This document shows positions 20,881 to 30,456 of a stretch of 36,716 nucleotides of DNA, in pieces; the stretch's first letter is position 1, and every line of letters starts with the position of its first letter. The stretch comes from Falciphora oryzae. Lineage: Eukaryota; Ascomycota; Sordariomycetes; Magnaporthales; Magnaporthaceae. A model generated the notes under the pieces. That model saw nothing but the letters and a program-made list of their open reading frames with translations, was not told the origin of the DNA and made no database searches. A program made the position numbers and the translations under genes. The DNA lies in assembly GCA_000733355.1 (NCBI GenBank), contig JNVV01000026.1, forward strand, positions 21,598-58,313, written 5' to 3'.

Positions 20881-21913
20881 AAGATCAATTCCCAAGGAGA
20901 CACTGCTTTGAGTATTGGAGGTTGTTACCCCGGCTGTTGGTGCTGCCTGAACACCTGGTCCCGGGCGACGCCCGCGTTAAGTGCACGGGCGATTACAAGC
21001 CCGACTTGCAGTGCCAGCGCCTGCCCGGCAGCTGGTCTCGCAAGATCGTCGTCACCTCTCCGGAGGCCCACCGTCGTGCTGGGCGGCCACGCGGTCCTCC
21101 AGGGCTGGCAGGCGTGCGGCGCCGCGTTGGAAGATCTGACCGAGGACGCTCTGCACCTTGGGCACAGGCCCCGCTGCGGAAACCGACGGCGCCGAGTGTC
21201 GGGCGTCCAGCTGCCGGCGCGGCTCGGCCTACACCTCCCGCGTCGTGGCGGCTATGAACTTGCCGATGTGGGCGACGGTCGATGTGGGCCACGTGGCATC
21301 CTGGTAGAAGCTGGTAGCGGCCGCAGGCCGAGCGATTCACGCAGGAGCAGTTGTCTTTAATTTGCCTACCAAAACGCATCACACCAACTAACCAAATAAA
21401 TGCGAGATAGCCAAACCAAACGGCCGCCAGGGATACAACCATTGCAGAAATGCCGTCCGAAAACACACAAAAACAGTCAAACCACACCAGGAACGCCCCT
21501 CCGAGTTCACGGATACCACAGGCCCTTCACGCCAACACTACTCCCCTTTCGAGGTGCAAGAATCTCGGGCATGACGGTTCAGTGAGTATCGCTACCCAAT
21601 GTTCCTCCAAACCGGATGATCAATAAGCGAACGTCGATTGACGGTCAGTGCAGGCATTCAGCACCCTCGTCTAGATGATCATGGCCGCCGACCCCTCACT
21701 GCCAAATCAGAATCCCGACGACGGCGATGATCGTGCCAGCAACTGCATCACTTGGAGAGGGGAGGCCCCGCGGAAGACATCGTTGTCGCCATACAGGTTA
21801 CGAGCTCAGCTGCCTAAGATGTGTTCTCGGCGTGGACGGTGTTGTTCCGTACCACAATACGTCACAAGACACGCCTCGTCACGCTCTTGGTGAAATCTGT
21901 ACCCACCACCAAA
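20881..21913. other. Interval without recognised gene, GC-rich at 20930-21330
   Basis: Frames of 111-164 codons on both strands at 20922-21487 are mainly by-products of high GC. Arg/Pro/Gly-rich translations and the lack of any motif argue against real coding. 21360-21913 has only short frames. The downstream (terminator) region of the enoyl reductase gene must lie at its right end, since that gene stops at 21914. Confidence 0.5.
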
Positions 21914-23080
21914 TCAGCCGTACAGCGGATACACCAGCTTCTGGGCATGCACCTCCTTCCGCTGCAACATGCCGATGCCATCAATGACCTTTGCGAGACC
22001 GCCCTGGTTGACCCGCATGGGATGTGGTTTTAACTTTCCGGCCTCGTACAAGGCGGCGAAGCGCTTGATCCACGTGTGAATCCAAGCGTGCAGCTCGGGG
22101 TTTGCCTTGCGATAATACCCTCCAGGGAGTTCCAGCTCCAGGCCTGTCGCCTCCAGCCCGATGACCCAGTCGGCCTGGACCGTCTTGCGCATCGTGGCGA
22201 TCAGATCGTCGGGCAAGAGCTCAAAGCCAACGTATCTGCCGCCTCCACGCCCGATGGCCGCATAGCACTGGCGAATTGTGCGCGCTTCCGTGATGATGTC
22301 CAGCGCATATTCCAGCGAGTTCTTGGTGTACACCCGGATCTCCTCGCCGCACGTCGACGAGTGATAATCAAACGCCCTTTCGGCACCGCACTCCTGCACC
22401 AGCTCGAAGTTGTTGGGGGAGCACGTCGTGATAACTCGGTAGCCCGACAGCTTGAGCAGCTGGATGGCAAAAGTGCCACTGGCGGTCGAGCCCCCATAGA
22501 CGAGAACGAACTTGGGGGCCGTGGTGGGCTCCTCAGGCGTGCCGGGTAGCTTCATGGCCCACCAGAGCGCCATCCCAACGCTCGTGGTCACGCCGCAGCC
22601 GATCGAAGCCGCCTGCTCCCACGAGAGGTGCTCGGGCACGCGCCAGACGTTGTCGGCCTTGTCGGCGATGTACTCGGAGAAGGCGCCGTACCAGGGCCGG
22701 CGGACTTGCGAGGCCATCTGCGCCCCGGCGACGCGGTCGCCGATCTGCAGCCCTCCCGGCGTGCGGGCTACCGCCTCGCCGAGGCGCACGATGGTGCCCG
22801 AAAAGTCGCTGCCGTCGACGGCGCCGGGACACTGCATGCAAGCAAACTCGTCAATATCTTATTCCCTGTTGAGAGTTGGTGGCATATTCACCGGGATCCG
22901 CGCCGGCATCTTGTAGTCGCAGTGGTTGATCGCCACCGCTGACACCTTGATGAGGACGTGGTCGGGCGGCAAGGGCGGCATGGGTAGATCGGCGCGCAGT
23001 TCAAAGGTCCCGGGCTTCTTGGCCGACTGCACGATGGCCTGCCGCGAAGGGGGAAGCACTGGGAGAGTCGCTGTCGCCAT
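21914..23080 (-). CDS. Trans-acting enoyl reductase (MDR family, LovC-like)
   Basis: Predicted 368-residue NADPH-dependent enoyl reductase of the zinc-free medium-chain dehydrogenase family that works in trans with PKS-NRPS synthases whose own ER domain is dead. Exon 1 is 22892-23080; a 60-bp intron (22832-22891, GTGAAT...GCAG) removes an in-frame stop and joins MPARIP to CPGAVDGSDFSGTIVRLGEA, the normal family junction. Residues 1-60 form the substrate-side N-terminal domain (DHVLIKVSAVAINHCDYKMP). The Rossmann nucleotide site is YGGSTASGTFAIQLLKLSGY near residue 175, followed by CSPNNFELV and DYH. The length is normal and no stops or RIP are seen. It is divergently paired with the Diels-Alderase gene across 370 bp. 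In this family such proteins control reduction of selected enoyl steps on the nascent polyketide; the product here cannot be read from the sequence. Confidence 0.92.
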
Positions 23081-23450
23081 GTTCAGGTCTAGTTCTAGTC
23101 TGGTCGGGTCTGGACTGGACAGGTGCTCGGCGCAAGGGGCTCAAGCAAGCCTCCGCAGATCCTCGGCTTTTTCACTCTGGCAAATCGCTTGTTGCCGCAC
23201 ATCTCTCGCCTCCGTGGCATTTGCTGTTGTCGTTGGTGAGTTTCGGAGTCGGGACTTTTCCAACAGCTTGTCGAGCGAGTGCTTCGTAGGCCCCTCGGGA
23301 CTTTCTTCTGCCGGTGCTTGTAAGGAGGGGCACCTCGCATCTCAAGGTCTGCGCCGTATAAGGGCCAGCATTGGAGAGAGGAAACGGGCAACAGGCGAGG
23401 AAGTTTTTCGACTCAGCTCGTCTGTCTGGATCAATGATAGGTCTGGAACC
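23081..23450. promoter_or_regulatory. Divergent promoter with two AAGTCCCGA motifs
   Basis: This is the 370-bp shared upstream region of the enoyl reductase (left) and Diels-Alderase (right). The motif appears in reverse orientation (TCGGGACTT) at 23249-23257 and 23295-23303, 46 bases apart. The same 9-mer is in the other two divergent promoters of the cluster and was not seen elsewhere in the window. Confidence 0.6.
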
Positions 23451-24818
23451 ATGTCCAAAGTGTTTGGCGGAGCCATGTCCAAGAGATTTGCCCTTACAGC
23501 CCTCTTCTTGTCGCCGTTTGCCGCTGCAAACATATACCAGGTTCCTCTTGGTGCCTCGCCGTTTCCTACCGATTACGACTTTACGACAAAATGGGACGAC
23601 CCTGTGTGTACCGTCAGCAGGAGCACCGCCTTCGATGTGCTCGACGGGCCTAATAGCTTTTCCACGTCACCGTTGGCTCCCCCCCAATCGGTCAAGATTT
23701 CGCCCATGATCAACAAGACCAACTGGGAGCAGTGGGAATTCGACGGCCTCTCCCCGACGGGCAACTCCTTCATCCTCATGTCCTTCACCCGCGACTATTC
23801 TTTACACTTCTTCGGCCAGGGGAACCTGCGCATTGAGCTCTACATGACGCTCCCAGACGGCACGTCTGTCCGGGAGCTCGACAACGTCAAGGAGTCGGCC
23901 GTCATCGACTGTCCCGGCTACACGGCCGGCCTATGGAACAGCTCGGACCGGTTGTACTCGTTCCACGTCACCAAGGACCTGAAGCACGCCCAGCTCGGGT
24001 TCGACTCGTGGCGGGCCAAGGGCACCTACAAGCTATCGGCCACCACGCCCGCCGTCCACGCCGACGGCTCCGTCTGGGACCCAGAGGGCGGAGGCGGCGA
24101 TACTGCCGACGTAGCAGCGGGTGAGCTAGAACCGACCGAGCTATCACCGGGGCTGTACTACAGCGTTCCCGTGGCCGGCGGCGAGGTCGAGGTGGACCTC
24201 ACGACGTCGTCGGGCCGAAAGCTCTCCTTCCACGGCAGGGGCGGCTCGACGCGCCTGTGGGCCAAGGACGGCTGGCTCAAGGTCGCCGAGCGGTGGACGG
24301 CCATCCGGGCCTGGGCGGGTCCCTATACCTTCACCTACTGGGAGGTGGTATCCCGCGGCGCCGCCCACTGGGGCAAGACGTTCGTGTCCGGCCACCTGTT
24401 CCACAACGACCGGCTCGTGGTCGGCACGCGCCTGGGCAACGCGTCCGCCACCGACGACTACATCCGCATCACGGCCAACCACGGCGGCGAGATCCACGGG
24501 CGGTTCGACGACAAGAACACGGGCCACACGCTCGAGTTCGGCTCTCCCGGGCGCGGCCGGACCTGGTGGTTCGAGATGCAGCACACCATGACGCAGTACG
24601 AGATGGGCGTCGGAGGCGGTGACGGCCTGACCGGCTTCGCCAACCGCGTCTTTGGCGGCGAGGTCGGCGACGACCACCAGTACGAGGGCCGCGGCCAGAC
24701 GGAGCAGACCTCGTTCCCCGAGTACATCCCGCAGTGGGTCGCCTGGCTCATCTTCGGCGTCGGCTTCCTGGGCTCCGGGAAGGACTACGCTCTCAGCGCT
24801 GTCAGCTACTTCTTCTAG
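23451..24818 (+). CDS. Diels-Alderase-family (CghA/MycB/Fsa2-like) intramolecular cyclase
   Basis: 455 residues from the ATG at 23451 (447 if the second ATG at 23475 is used; both precede the same hydrophobic leader SKRFALTALFLSPFAAA). The body is the two-domain beta-barrel fold of fungal decalin/isoindolone [4+2] cyclases. Landmarks are WEQWEFDGLSPTGNSFILMS (about residues 91-110), WRAKGTYKLSA (about 187), the GGSTRLWA strand (about 263), AGPYTFTYWEVVSR (about 285), HTLEFGSPGRGRTWWFEMQH (about 363) and YEGRGQTEQTSFPEYIP (about 410). Such enzymes fold the released polyene and direct endo/exo ring closure. A secretory leader suggests passage through the ER or vesicles; NKT, NSS and NAS are possible glycosylation sites. 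A long antisense frame overlaps it but is a codon shadow. The exact substrate cannot be told from sequence. Confidence 0.88.
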   Translation: MSKVFGGAMSKRFALTALFLSPFAAANIYQVPLGASPFPTDYDFTTKWDDPVCTVSRSTAFDVLDGPNSFSTSPLAPPQSVKISPMINKTNWEQWEFDGLSPTGNSFILMSFTRDYSLHFFGQGNLRIELYMTLPDGTSVRELDNVKESAVIDCPGYTAGLWNSSDRLYSFHVTKDLKHAQLGFDSWRAKGTYKLSATTPAVHADGSVWDPEGGGGDTADVAAGELEPTELSPGLYYSVPVAGGEVEVDLTTSSGRKLSFHGRGGSTRLWAKDGWLKVAERWTAIRAWAGPYTFTYWEVVSRGAAHWGKTFVSGHLFHNDRLVVGTRLGNASATDDYIRITANHGGEIHGRFDDKNTGHTLEFGSPGRGRTWWFEMQHTMTQYEMGVGGGDGLTGFANRVFGGEVGDDHQYEGRGQTEQTSFPEYIPQWVAWLIFGVGFLGSGKDYALSAVSYFF

Positions 24819-25158
24819 TTGCCTGTGGCATGGCATCCCGCGGGTAAGAGGGGCAAAAGGACTTGCCTATGTAGCTGGAGTGGAACCCCGTAGCAACAAG
24901 AGATGTGTTTTGGCTAGCGGAAGAAGCGCAATCACTGAAGGAGGACAGGCCATCCCCTAGGGAGTAGTATTGTATTTTTTTTTTTTTTTTTTACACCTCT
25001 GAGGCGACGAGATAGATCAGAGAATTGAAATCCGAATTTGCTGCCACTCTTGGTTGCAATCTCAGTGATTGGATGTAGCCGTTCTTCAACAAGGAGTGAT
25101 TCATGTGCTCTTGTTGCTTCTGATGATAGATATTGCATTTATTTTCGGCGTCATAATG
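24819..25158. other. 3' flank of the Diels-Alderase gene up to the Fot1 insertion
   Basis: No gene is seen. A run of 18 T lies at 24975-24992. The TA target of the transposon follows at 25159-25160. Confidence 0.7.
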
Positions 25159-25160
25159 TA
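25159..25160. repeat. TA target duplication of the Fot1 element (left)
   Basis: TA lies directly outside the left terminal repeat and recurs at 27022-27023. TA duplication is the rule for Tc1/mariner-pogo elements. Confidence 0.85.
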
Positions 25161-27021
25161 ACGTGGTTCATCACCGAGTGGGTCATATCAGCGAATGGGT
25201 CACGACACCCCGGCCTTTGGACAATTAACTCGCATGCCAACCCAACAACGCCAGCAATCCATTCAAACTATTCGGAACTGTATACATCAAACATTTCTAC
25301 TTCCTCCTAACAAATGCGCGCGTTATGTCCGGTCTTGCCGCACGTACTATATCGCCGACGAGTCGTCGTCGCCCTCCTTTTTTGACCCTTATGGTCGCGC
25401 ATTTTTTACTATAGTTAATTATCCAACTCCTGCTAGTCCAGAACGTTTCGTATTTTGTTGATAGTAAGTGACCTTCCAAGTCGGATACGTGTTTTTTTGG
25501 CTTTCCGGCGTTTGCTTAGTGCTTCGTTCCCTTTTCGAAGCGTAAATATTTCGGTTCGGAAAAAAGCTACCTTGTGCATTATCGCTTTCGTCCCTTTTGC
25601 AATTTGGTCCATAACCGCTAGTATAGGTGTCGGAAAGCTGCTTTGGTAATTAATAATTCGAGTTTTAATGTATTCGGATTACGCAATTGCTTTTTTAGCT
25701 GTCCGGGGCGTTTTGGAAGTCCAAAGTTTAGGGTCGTTTAAGGGCGTCTTTGGGGGAATTGGGGTCCGTAACCTCACATCCAGCTTTTCCAAAACCGAAT
25801 CCGGATTGAAAAAAGCAAAGCCAGCCTTTCGAAAGCCTTTTTGGATATTTCCCTCGGTTATGGAGTTAAAAAATGCCGCTTTAAACGCCGAAAAAAACTC
25901 GACCTTAGTTACGTAGCTAACGTATAACCTTATTAAACCTTCGATTTATCGACCGTACGCCTTTTTTAACGGGCTAAAGCACTTAACGTTAAACGGCTGA
26001 AAAAAGTAAAACGAATGCGGAAGCATGCAAAGCGTAATAATATTATATTCCTAGCAATAAAGCTCGAAATCCGTCGAATAATGGCTTTCGTATCCGTCCA
26101 GCACTAACAAACGATAGGGGCTTTTCGTACGCGACGCAATGTATTTATCGAAATATTGGATCCATTCCAGGCCGAGTTCGTTCGTAATTCACCTGTTAAA
26201 ATTCGTTACAATAACCCAATTGCGTAGGAGGTCGGTTTCCGAATACCAATTGGCTAAATAATACTACCTTTTAACGATAATAAAAAGGGGGATCGCTTAA
26301 CCGCAACAATTAACCCTTTAAATAATTGTAACCTATTTCCGGTTGCCAAGCTGGATTAGCTTTGCTTTGCTACGGCCTTCCGATATTGTAATAACCATAG
26401 CGGCCGCGATTACGCCTATAAAAAAGCCGGTTTCGTCGAAATTATAAATGTCGTTATCTAAAATGTTATATTTGGCTACAATATTCCGTATAAGGTCGAA
26501 TTACGCAAAAACGAGCTTGGGATTTTCGCATTTAGCCCTTTGGTAGTCGTACTTTCAAATCCAGCGCGTGCCGAGCTTTGCGCGGCGTTTAACGAACTTT
26601 TCGACCCAGCATTTGCCGACGGTGCCCGCGTTGCGTTCGGCGAGCAGTTGGTTGGCTATAGCTTTAACACCAAAAGGCCGGGGAGGAAATGCGCGAAAAT
26701 CTAGCTCGAATATGTATTTAACAAGCGCTTCCTTTTCGGATTCCGTTAATTTCCGAAAGTTGGGCATGCTATCGCGTCGAGCAGGTTGGCCGCGCTTTCG
26801 ACGCTGCAAAGTCGAGTTCGCGACCTCGTAAATTTTTGCAGCCTCCCGCACACTTAATTTTGAGTTGGATTGCAAAGCCCGAAAGGCAAAAATTACCTGG
26901 CTTTCGTCGTTTTCCGTTAGCATTGTTGTTGGTGGAGGAATTGGTCGCGAAAAAAGAAGTGTCGCGTGGTCGCGTGTTTTGACCCATTCGCTGATATGAC
27001 CCACTCGGTGATGAACCACGT
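25161..27021 (-). mobile_element. Fot1/pogo-family DNA transposon, full length (1861 bp), RIP-decayed
   Basis: Perfect 42-bp terminal inverted repeats (25161-25202 and 26980-27021) start ACGTGG and are flanked by TA. The single minus-strand transposase frame is full of stops. Size, TA target and transposase type all fit fungal Fot1 elements. It inserted about 340 bp downstream of the Diels-Alderase gene and about 180 bp downstream of the first small-protein gene, so it separates but does not break cluster genes. The interior resembles the truncated copy at 35452-36601. Confidence 0.93.
25268..26923 (-). pseudogene. Pogo/Fot1 transposase (DDE superfamily endonuclease), decayed
   Basis: From the ATG at 26923 the frame opens with the helix-turn-helix region: TENDESQVIFAFRALQSNSK, then REAAKIYEVANSTLQRRKRG. 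The CENP-B-type HTH follows (FRKLTESEKEALVKYIFELD, then FVKRRAKLGTRW). A stop at about 26555 is the first of many. The catalytic core keeps DIYNFDETGF (about 26450) with the first Asp and LLVLDGYESHYS (about 26100) with the second; H in the normal DGHxSH is Tyr. The C-terminus ends in a zinc knuckle (STCGKTGHNARIC near 25345-25310, first Cys now Tyr) and a TAG at 25268-25270. The 552-codon span is the normal size. Confidence 0.85.
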
Positions 27022-27023
27022 TA
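27022..27023. repeat. TA target duplication of the Fot1 element (right)
   Basis: It pairs with 25159-25160. Confidence 0.85.
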
Positions 27024-27202
27024 TCACAGACAGAAGCCGCAAAACGGTGAGCAACCGTGAACTGGGGCGGCACCCAGGGTATGTATTTTCATGAACCCCT
27101 TAGGCAATATGTTACGGACATCGAAGAGAGCAACGTCGTCGTTTGGCTTCTGATAATGTACCAAGGAAGATCGACCGCTCCTAAACCAGCACAGTACCCC
27201 AT

Positions 27203-27877
27203 CTATTTCCCACCATGCTCCTTGCCCTTCCACTCATAAATAGCCCTAGCATTGACCACCTCGCCGTCTTTCCTGATAGCCATGGTCCTCATAAGCCATC
27301 TCTGCTCGTTCACCATGCCAAACCCCCAAATCTGCTCCATGACCCAACCGTTGGTCTGGTGGACGACAAGGTCATACAGGTTGTTCTCCCCGCCGGGCTC
27401 GCCCTCCTCGAGAAAATGCTCGGTCAAGTAGGGGTCCAGGGGCTGGCCGTCGTGGCCGGTGGCCGCCGACAGGTTGACCATGCGGGACCGGTGCGACGTG
27501 GTGCCGAAGATGGGCGACGAGTGGAACTCCTCTCGCCAGTCCAGCACGCGCACCTCCTTCTCCTCGCTGATCCCCCCGATGGCGACGGACGCGCCCTGCG
27601 TGAAGACTAGGACCTTGGCCCCGGACTCGTCCACCTCGTGCGCCGCCTTCATGGTCAGGGTGGCGAGGCTGGCGAGCTTGCGGACGATCCAGGGAATCCC
27701 CTGCATGGCGAGGGCTTTGTCAAATGAATCGGAGAGGCTTTTGCTCTGGAGAAACCGTTAGTGTCTTGCGAACGGCATGGGAACAAAGAAGCCTTGATTT
27801 GCTCGTCAAGGAGCCTTCTTTACCATTGTCCAAGAGCCCGTAAGGTTCTGCATCCTGACATCTAAAGGGGCAGCCAT
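27203..27877 (-). CDS. Small lipocalin/SnoaL-like cluster protein, paralogue 1
   Basis: Predicted 198-residue protein. Exon 1 (27824-27877) has 18 codons, MAAPLDVRMQNLTGSWTM; a 78-bp intron (27746-27823, GTAAAG...CACTAACGGTTTCTCCAG) in phase 0 leads to exon 2 (27203-27745), which starts SKSLSDSFDKALAMQGIPWI. I chose this start because the paralogue at 33300 has an exon 1 of the same length ending W-x-M at the same intron site. The chain is mostly beta-strand-like (VLVFTQGASVAIGGI, YDLVVHQTNGWVMEQIWGFG, RWLMRTMAIRKDGEVVNARA), suggesting a calycin or cone-type barrel, but this is inferred. No catalytic motif is visible. Small lipocalin-like proteins assist ring formation in some decahydrofluorene (hirsutellone-type) pathways, so a helper role in cyclisation is possible. 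It pairs divergently with the hydrolase gene. Confidence 0.8.
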
Positions 27878-28428
27878 CTTGTGTCAGGCTTAGATCGATC
27901 ACAATGTTTGCCAATGCGAGGTATAGTCTGTGTAGGTAGGTATGTACCACCTCAGACTGCGCTCGGCGCTATTGACGGAATAGAGCCGCGACGCCGGTAC
28001 GACAAGAAACATAACAAGACCCGGAGAGAGGGAAAGAGGTGACCAGCGAGGCTCGGAAACCCACCAAGACGTGCACAATGCCCGTGTGGAAACAGACTGA
28101 TGCAAAAGTTCCGGTCCGAAAAGTTCCGGTCGGAAAAGTCCCGAACTGTACAACTCGCGTGTCACTCGCACCCGACATGCGCACCCCGACGAAGCGAGGA
28201 CTCGGCTTCCAATCGGTACATTCGAAGGAAGGAGGCCACTCTACGGGAATGGTATCGATATGCCACCATTTTGTCTGCCTGGCAAGCAATGGCATACGCC
28301 ACCCATCCATCTAGACGGCAGCGTAGCGGCAGCAGCCTTGTGTCATCTCCCCCGTCACAAGTTCGAAGGGCCAACTAAGCAAGCAAGCTCTTGTTCGCGC
28401 GCTAGTCAAGTGCATCTTGCTATCCATC
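27878..28428. promoter_or_regulatory. Divergent promoter of small protein 1 and the hydrolase-fold gene
   Basis: 551 bp. It holds a triplicated 15-bp block (28104-28148) whose last unit includes the cluster motif AAGTCCCGA at 28136-28144. Otherwise it is mixed composition without a clear TATA box. Confidence 0.55.
28104..28148. repeat. Three tandem 15-bp units in a cluster promoter
   Basis: AAAAGTTCCGGTCCG, AAAAGTTCCGGTCGG and AAAAGTCCCGAACTG follow each other without gaps. The third unit contains the cluster 9-mer AAGTCCCGA, and the first two are near-variants (AAGTTCCGG). Arrayed sites suggest cooperative binding by a regulator. Confidence 0.7.
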
Positions 28429-29709
28429 ATGTTCAAATTCTTCGACTCGTTCATGTTCAACTTCGAGCTGACCCGGCTCCTCGGCAGCATGCCGGCCGGG
28501 GGCTGCGATGCCTGCGAATTCCTGACGGCCGTGGGCAAGATCAAGAAGCACGACCCCGAGTCGTGGCACGACGCGTGGAAGGAGCAGGGGGAGAGGGCCG
28601 AGGCCATCGCCGACGAAGCCGCGGGGGACGGCCTGAGGGCCCTGGCCAAGAACGCATACCTTCGGGCGTCCAACTACTACCGGGCGGCTTCGTACCTCTT
28701 CTTCAACGAGGACCCGCGCGTCGTGCCCCTATCCGAGAGGTCGGTGGCGGCCTTTGTGCGCGCGACGACCTTGATGGACGGGGTGGTCCAGTTGGTGCAA
28801 ATCCCGTACGAGAACGAAGTCGAAATGCCCGGGTACCTGTATCTCCCCCCCAGGGAGGCACGACTTCCCGGCAAGATACCCCTCCTGCTGTACTTTGGCG
28901 GAGCCGATTCGACAAAGGAGGAGCTGTACTTCCTGTTCGGTCATTCCGGGCCGCAGCTCGGCTACGCGGTGCTCTGCGTCGAAGGGCCCGGCCAGGGCCT
29001 GCTGCTCAAGAGATCAGGAATCCCCCTTCGGCCCGACTTCGAGGTGTGTGCGGACAAGGCTCTCGGCTTCCTCGAGGATCTGTCTCGGTCCAGGCCCGAG
29101 CTGCAGTTGGATCTGGACAGGATTGCCGTTGCCGGCGCGGCGACCGGGGGATATTTTGCCCTCCGCGCCGCCACCGACGCCCGCATCAAGGCGTGCGTGT
29201 CTATCGACCCATTCTTCAGCATGTGGGAATTAGCCATGACCCGTGTGCCACAGCCCTACCTCAAGCTGTGGGAAAGCGGTTGGATCACCGACACCTTCTT
29301 TGACTGGCTCGCGCGTCTTGGCGCCAGGACGAGCTTCCTGACGCAGTGGGAGCAGGCCCTGGGCATCAGCAGCATGGGCGTCAATTCAGCCTCTGCCATG
29401 ATGCGACGCTTCAAGGACTTCTCCCTCGACAAGGGCAAGGTGTTGGAACTCATCACGTGTCCCGTGCTTCTCACGGGTCCTGGTGCCGGCCGCGAGATGT
29501 ACTCCTCAGCTGAGGATGGGGCCATCAAGATTCACAAACTGCTTACCAGGGTAGCCGAGTGCAACAAGGAACTCTGGGTCCCGATGCACGAAGCAGATGG
29601 AGGCTTGACAGCCAAGATTGGTGCGTGGCCGCTCTTGGCGCAGCGGAGTTTCCAATTTCTCGACAAGCATTTCAACGTTGATCGGAAGAAGTCGCTGGAA
29701 ATGAAATAA
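28429..29709 (+). CDS. Alpha/beta-hydrolase-fold protein of PKS-NRPS clusters, probably lacking the catalytic triad
   Basis: 426 residues, single exon, from MFKFFDSFMFNFELTRLL. It belongs to the two-part FrsA/2,6-dihydropseudooxynicotine-hydrolase-like group found beside Diels-Alderases in cytochalasan-type clusters. A helical N-terminal cap (about 1-130; LRALAKNAYLRASNYYRAAS) precedes the core: MPGYLYLPPREARLPGKIPL (about 135), LLLYFGGADSTKEELYF, then VEGPGQG with an oxyanion-loop look. The nucleophile elbow, normally G-x-S-x-G-G, reads GAATGGYFALRAA (residues 237-249), with Ala instead of Ser. The C-terminal loop that usually carries the His reads EADGGLTAKIGAW (about 387-399) with no His. 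It is therefore either a pseudo-hydrolase acting as scaffold or cyclase helper, or uses other residues. It is GC-rich and intact. Confidence 0.87.
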   Translation: MFKFFDSFMFNFELTRLLGSMPAGGCDACEFLTAVGKIKKHDPESWHDAWKEQGERAEAIADEAAGDGLRALAKNAYLRASNYYRAASYLFFNEDPRVVPLSERSVAAFVRATTLMDGVVQLVQIPYENEVEMPGYLYLPPREARLPGKIPLLLYFGGADSTKEELYFLFGHSGPQLGYAVLCVEGPGQGLLLKRSGIPLRPDFEVCADKALGFLEDLSRSRPELQLDLDRIAVAGAATGGYFALRAATDARIKACVSIDPFFSMWELAMTRVPQPYLKLWESGWITDTFFDWLARLGARTSFLTQWEQALGISSMGVNSASAMMRRFKDFSLDKGKVLELITCPVLLTGPGAGREMYSSAEDGAIKIHKLLTRVAECNKELWVPMHEADGGLTAKIGAWPLLAQRSFQFLDKHFNVDRKKSLEMK

Positions 29710-30456
29710 GGTTTGCTCGAGAGACAGCCGTGGGACCTGCCTCCATGTACCTTATACTGAAGGCTCCAAAGTTCGTCAGGGAAGTGCGCTCAGGCCAGCG
29801 TTGTTCAGGAGCGACCCTTATCATGTAGCTTAGCGAGGTGACGGGAGAGGATGTCGACCTCTGCCGTCGCAATTGGATCACTCACCTGGTTAATACTGCA
29901 TGCAGTTGTGCGGCAACCTACCTAAGATACCCGGGTGGTATCAACGCATCTGCGTGATGCCTGCCAGCCTGCGTCTTCCCCGATGCCTGGTGGGCCCGCC
30001 CCGCCTGCGACACTGCAGACGAATCCGTCGAAGTGGAGCCTCTGAACCGTCAATACCACACTGAACCCCCACTTCCCGAGAAGTCCGTCAGCGTCCACGA
30101 CAGCGTCCACCACCGCGCCACTACAATGCAAATCTACGACGTGTCAGCCGGCCGTTGATAATCTAGCATACCCTCCTACCTATCAACGACATGAGTACTC
30201 AACTATCACGAGTCTATATAGCTACAGGATTCAGACTATGGCCGGACAGGGGCTCAACTCGGGAGCAAGTACGTTGAAAACCCTACCGCCAAGGCTCGGG
30301 ATGACGACGGCGCCGCCTATCGACTAATCGCTACTGGTTATAGCGAAATAAGGTTGGAGCACAAAGCCTGGGTAGCACATGAAACGAAGCGTCGCTCCCT
30401 CGTTTCTTCCGTGTACACAGCCTACGCCAGATCTCGTCATTGAAGCTTCGCTTCAA
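29710..30456. other. Convergent 3' intergenic region, hydrolase and MFS genes
   Basis: No gene or repeat was recognised in these 750 bases. Both neighbours end here, so it must hold two poly(A) signals. A short palindromic stretch (TTGAAGCTTCGCTTCAA) lies at 30439-30455 directly beside the MFS stop codon. Confidence 0.6.

Noticed and set aside
20993..21487. 164-codon minus-strand frame
   Set aside because: Pro/Arg/Gly-rich translation of a GC-rich patch, with equally long frames on the other strand; no motif.
24144..24836. 230-codon antisense frame over the Diels-Alderase gene
   Set aside because: It is opposite a clearly recognised gene in GC-rich DNA; the translation is Val/Ala/Gly/Arg-rich with no motif. 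Codon shadow.
28260..29303. 347-codon plus-strand frame overlapping the hydrolase gene
   Set aside because: Overlaps a recognised gene in another frame; Arg/Pro-rich and without motifs. Codon shadow.
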